Source: Mycolicibacterium komanii
GTDB lineage: Bacteria; Actinomycetota; Actinomycetes; Mycobacteriales; Mycobacteriaceae
Direction of reading: 5' to 3'
Assembly (NCBI RefSeq): GCF_001050035.1
Contig: NZ_CVTA01000044.1
Span: 186,001 to 250,000, forward strand
Length of the DNA: 64,000 nt
Shown: positions 62,507-64,000 of the stretch, piece after piece
Numbering within the stretch: the stretch's first letter is position 1
Layout: each line of letters starts with the position of its first letter
Program-made: the position numbers and the translations under genes
Notes under the pieces: model-generated
Database searches by the model: none
The model's input: the letters and a program-made list of their open reading frames with translations, nothing else
Told to the model about the DNA's origin: nothing

Positions 62507-63415
62507 TTACCAGCCGCGTTCGGCGAGCCGGTGCGGTGCCGCGACGTCCTCCACGTTGATGCCGACCATCGGCTCACCCAACCCGCGCGACACCTTGGCC
62601 AGCACGTCGGGATCGTCGTAGAACGTCGTGGCCTTCACGATCGCCGCAGCGCGCGCCGCGGGGTCGCCGGACTTGAAGATGCCCGACCCGACGAACACGC
62701 CCTCGGCGCCGAGCTGCATCATCATCGCCGCGTCGGCCGGGGTCGCGATGCCACCGGCGGTGAACAGCGTCACGGGCAGCTTGCCGGCCCGAGCCACCTC
62801 GACCACCAGGTCGTAGGGCGCCTGCAGCTCCTTGGCCGCGACATAGAGCTCGTCCTCCGACAGCGAGGTGAGGCGCCGGATCTCGCCGCCGATCTGACGC
62901 ATGTGGGTGGTGGCGTTGGACACGTCGCCGGTACCGGCTTCGCCCTTCGAGCGGATCATCGCCGCGCCCTCGGTGATGCGGCGCAGCGCCTCGCCGAGGT
63001 TGGTCGCACCGCACACGAACGGCACGGTGAACTTCCACTTGTCGATGTGGTGGGTGTAGTCGGCGGGGGTCAGCACCTCGGACTCGTCGATGTAGTCGAC
63101 GCCGAGGCTCTGCAGGATCTGCGCCTCCACGAAGTGGCCGATGCGGACCTTGGCCATCACCGGGATCGTGACCGCCGAGATGATGCCCTCGATGAGATCG
63201 GGATCACTCATGCGGGCGACGCCGCCCTGGGCGCGGATGTCGGCGGGCACCCGTTCGAGCGCCATGACCGCCACCGCACCGGCGCCCTCGGCGATCCTGG
63301 CCTGCTCAGGCGTGACGACGTCCATGATCACGCCACCCTTGAGCATCTCGGCCATGCCGCGCTTCACCCGGGCTGTTCCGGTTTGGGTCACCGACCCGTT
63401 CGGTGCGGTATCCAC
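62507..63415 (-). CDS. pdxS: Pyridoxal 5'-phosphate synthase lyase subunit PdxS
   Basis: 302-residue TIM-barrel enzyme that assembles PLP. The N-terminal [17 protein letters not shown], then [42 protein letters not shown] and [15 protein letters not shown] are diagnostic; the lysines in PVMAKVR and the later FFD-type regions form covalent intermediates. I chose the GTG at 63413-63415 because GGAGGAG lies just before it; an ATG at 63461-63463 is the alternative. It heads pdxS-tesB-pdxT and corresponds to Rv2606c. Confidence 0.96.
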   Translation of the reverse strand: MDTAPNGSVTQTGTARVKRGMAEMLKGGVIMDVVTPEQARIAEGAGAVAVMALERVPADIRAQGGVARMSDPDLIEGIISAVTIPVMAKVRIGHFVEAQILQSLGVDYIDESEVLTPADYTHHIDKWKFTVPFVCGATNLGEALRRITEGAAMIRSKGEAGTGDVSNATTHMRQIGGEIRRLTSLSEDELYVAAKELQAPYDLVVEVARAGKLPVTLFTAGGIATPADAAMMMQLGAEGVFVGSGIFKSGDPAARAAAIVKATTFYDDPDVLAKVSRGLGEPMVGINVEDVAAPHRLAERGW

Positions 63416-63481
63416 TGCTATCTCCTCCGAATCGCTACTGATCCAGTCTAAACGCGGCCGCAAATGTGTTGATTCCGCACT

Positions 63482-63988
63482 TCAGCGGATCGATTGCAAC
63501 TGCTGATGCGCACCGCCCCCGCGCGCGTCGGCGACCGCATTGGCCTGTTCCAGCAACTCGCCGAGTTGGAGCGGGTAGACGGTTTCGCCATTGGCGACCA
63601 GCTCTTGGATCATTGTCTCATCACACCAGCGATAGCCGTGAATCGTGCGCCGCTCGAGCGCGGTGTGACCGCCGACGGACGGTTCGAACCGCGTCGTGCG
63701 GTACACGAAAAATAGCTCTTCGCTGCGGATCACCGCACCGTCGAACTCGAACACCGCCTGACGCCGCCACAGCGGTCCGACCAGGTCGGCCGCGGTCACG
63801 TGCAGTCCGGTCTCCTCGCCCACCTCCCGTGCCGCAGCGTCCGCCAGCTCCTCCCCTGATTCCACCGCACCGCCGACGGTGAACCACCATCGCGGCGCGT
63901 CGGCCAGCCCCGGGTCCGAGCCGCGAAACAGCAGCACGGCGCCGGCCTCGTCGAGCAGAACCACTCGCGCCGACGTGCGCCAACTCAC
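63482..63988 (-). CDS. Nudix hydrolase
   Basis: 168-residue protein with a complete Nudix box: GGAVESGEELADAAAREVGEETGL at about 39-62, including the REVGEE metal-binding helix. The N-terminal SARVVLLDEAGAVLLFRGSDPG and the following strand WWFTVGGAVESG are typical. It hydrolyses a nucleoside diphosphate-linked substrate; the identity is unknown. The start is taken as the GTG at 63986-63988. The upstream sequence runs off the window and could overlap another gene. Its position near pdxS resembles Rv2609c. Confidence 0.87.
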   Translation of the reverse strand: MSWRTSARVVLLDEAGAVLLFRGSDPGLADAPRWWFTVGGAVESGEELADAAAREVGEETGLHVTAADLVGPLWRRQAVFEFDGAVIRSEELFFVYRTTRFEPSVGGHTALERRTIHGYRWCDETMIQELVANGETVYPLQLGELLEQANAVADARGGGAHQQLQSIR

Positions 63989-64000
63989 CTGCGGCCGACC

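Noticed and set aside
1..64000. CRISPR arrays, prophage, tRNA or rRNA genes
   Set aside because: No regularly spaced repeats with unique spacers, no phage structural or integrase genes, and no cloverleaf or rRNA-like sequence were seen by eye. A dedicated tRNA scan would be the decisive check.

Overview
The window is high-GC DNA packed with genes, and it reads as the chromosome of a fast-growing mycobacterium (Mycolicibacterium-like). Three things support this. First, gene order tracks the M. tuberculosis interval from Rv2567 to Rv2609c: DUF389 gene, aspS, panE-like, SRPBCC, ypfJ-like, Rv2578c-type radical SAM, hisS, glyoxalase II-like, ppiB, rel, apt, peptide-binding lipoprotein, secF, secD, yajC, gabT, carboxylic acid reductase, ruvB, ruvA, ruvC, yebC, pdxT, tesB, pdxS and a Nudix gene. 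Second, GTG starts, GTGA/ATGA overlaps and TANNNT-N6-ATG/GTG leaderless starts are common. Third, LexA boxes of the mycobacterial TCGAAC-N4-GTTCGA type are present. This syntenic backbone is recalled from family knowledge and was not aligned here.

Layout. 1-5.7 kb: a truncated circularly permuted ATP-grasp type gene, a DUF389 membrane protein, an HxlR regulator divergent from a thiolase with a shared operator, an F420/deazaflavin-type oxidoreductase, an SDR and a DUF4436 protein. 5.7-13.2 kb: aspS, a ketopantoate-reductase-like gene, an SRPBCC gene, a type-B carboxylesterase divergent from a zinc metallopeptidase, and a DUF885 peptidase-like gene. 13.2-15.5 kb: metallo-hydrolase, NmrA-like and mycofactocin-type SDR genes. 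15.6-21 kb: a catabolic unit of thioesterase, TetR regulator, amidohydrolase and two acyl-CoA dehydrogenases, with the same palindrome in front of the regulator and in front of the amidohydrolase. 21-24.4 kb: a radical SAM gene and a HelD-type RNA-polymerase ATPase diverge from one LexA box. 25-29.8 kb: a complete urtABCDE urea transporter operon. 29.9-31 kb: two tandem paralogous membrane genes between inverted copies of a 62-bp palindromic element. 31.1-43.6 kb: translation, stringent-response and secretion housekeeping genes. 43.9-46.7 kb: gabT plus an aminobutyraldehyde-type dehydrogenase. 46.65-47.2 kb: remnants of an alpha/beta hydrolase and a cytochrome P450. 49-52.6 kb: a three-domain carboxylic acid reductase. 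53.7-56 kb: ruvCAB under a LexA box. 56-58 kb: an MscS channel flanked by two paralogous small membrane proteins. 58.4-64 kb: yebC, a divergent pair around a long palindromic operator, the pdxS-tesB-pdxT operon and a Nudix hydrolase.

The most useful observations concern regulation: four strong palindromic operators, two LexA boxes (one controlling a HelD-like gene), several leaderless promoters, and a recurring class of long stem-loops at gene 3' ends. I see no CRISPR array, prophage, tRNA, rRNA or intact insertion sequence. No gene-free stretch exceeds about 260 bases if the two remnants are counted.
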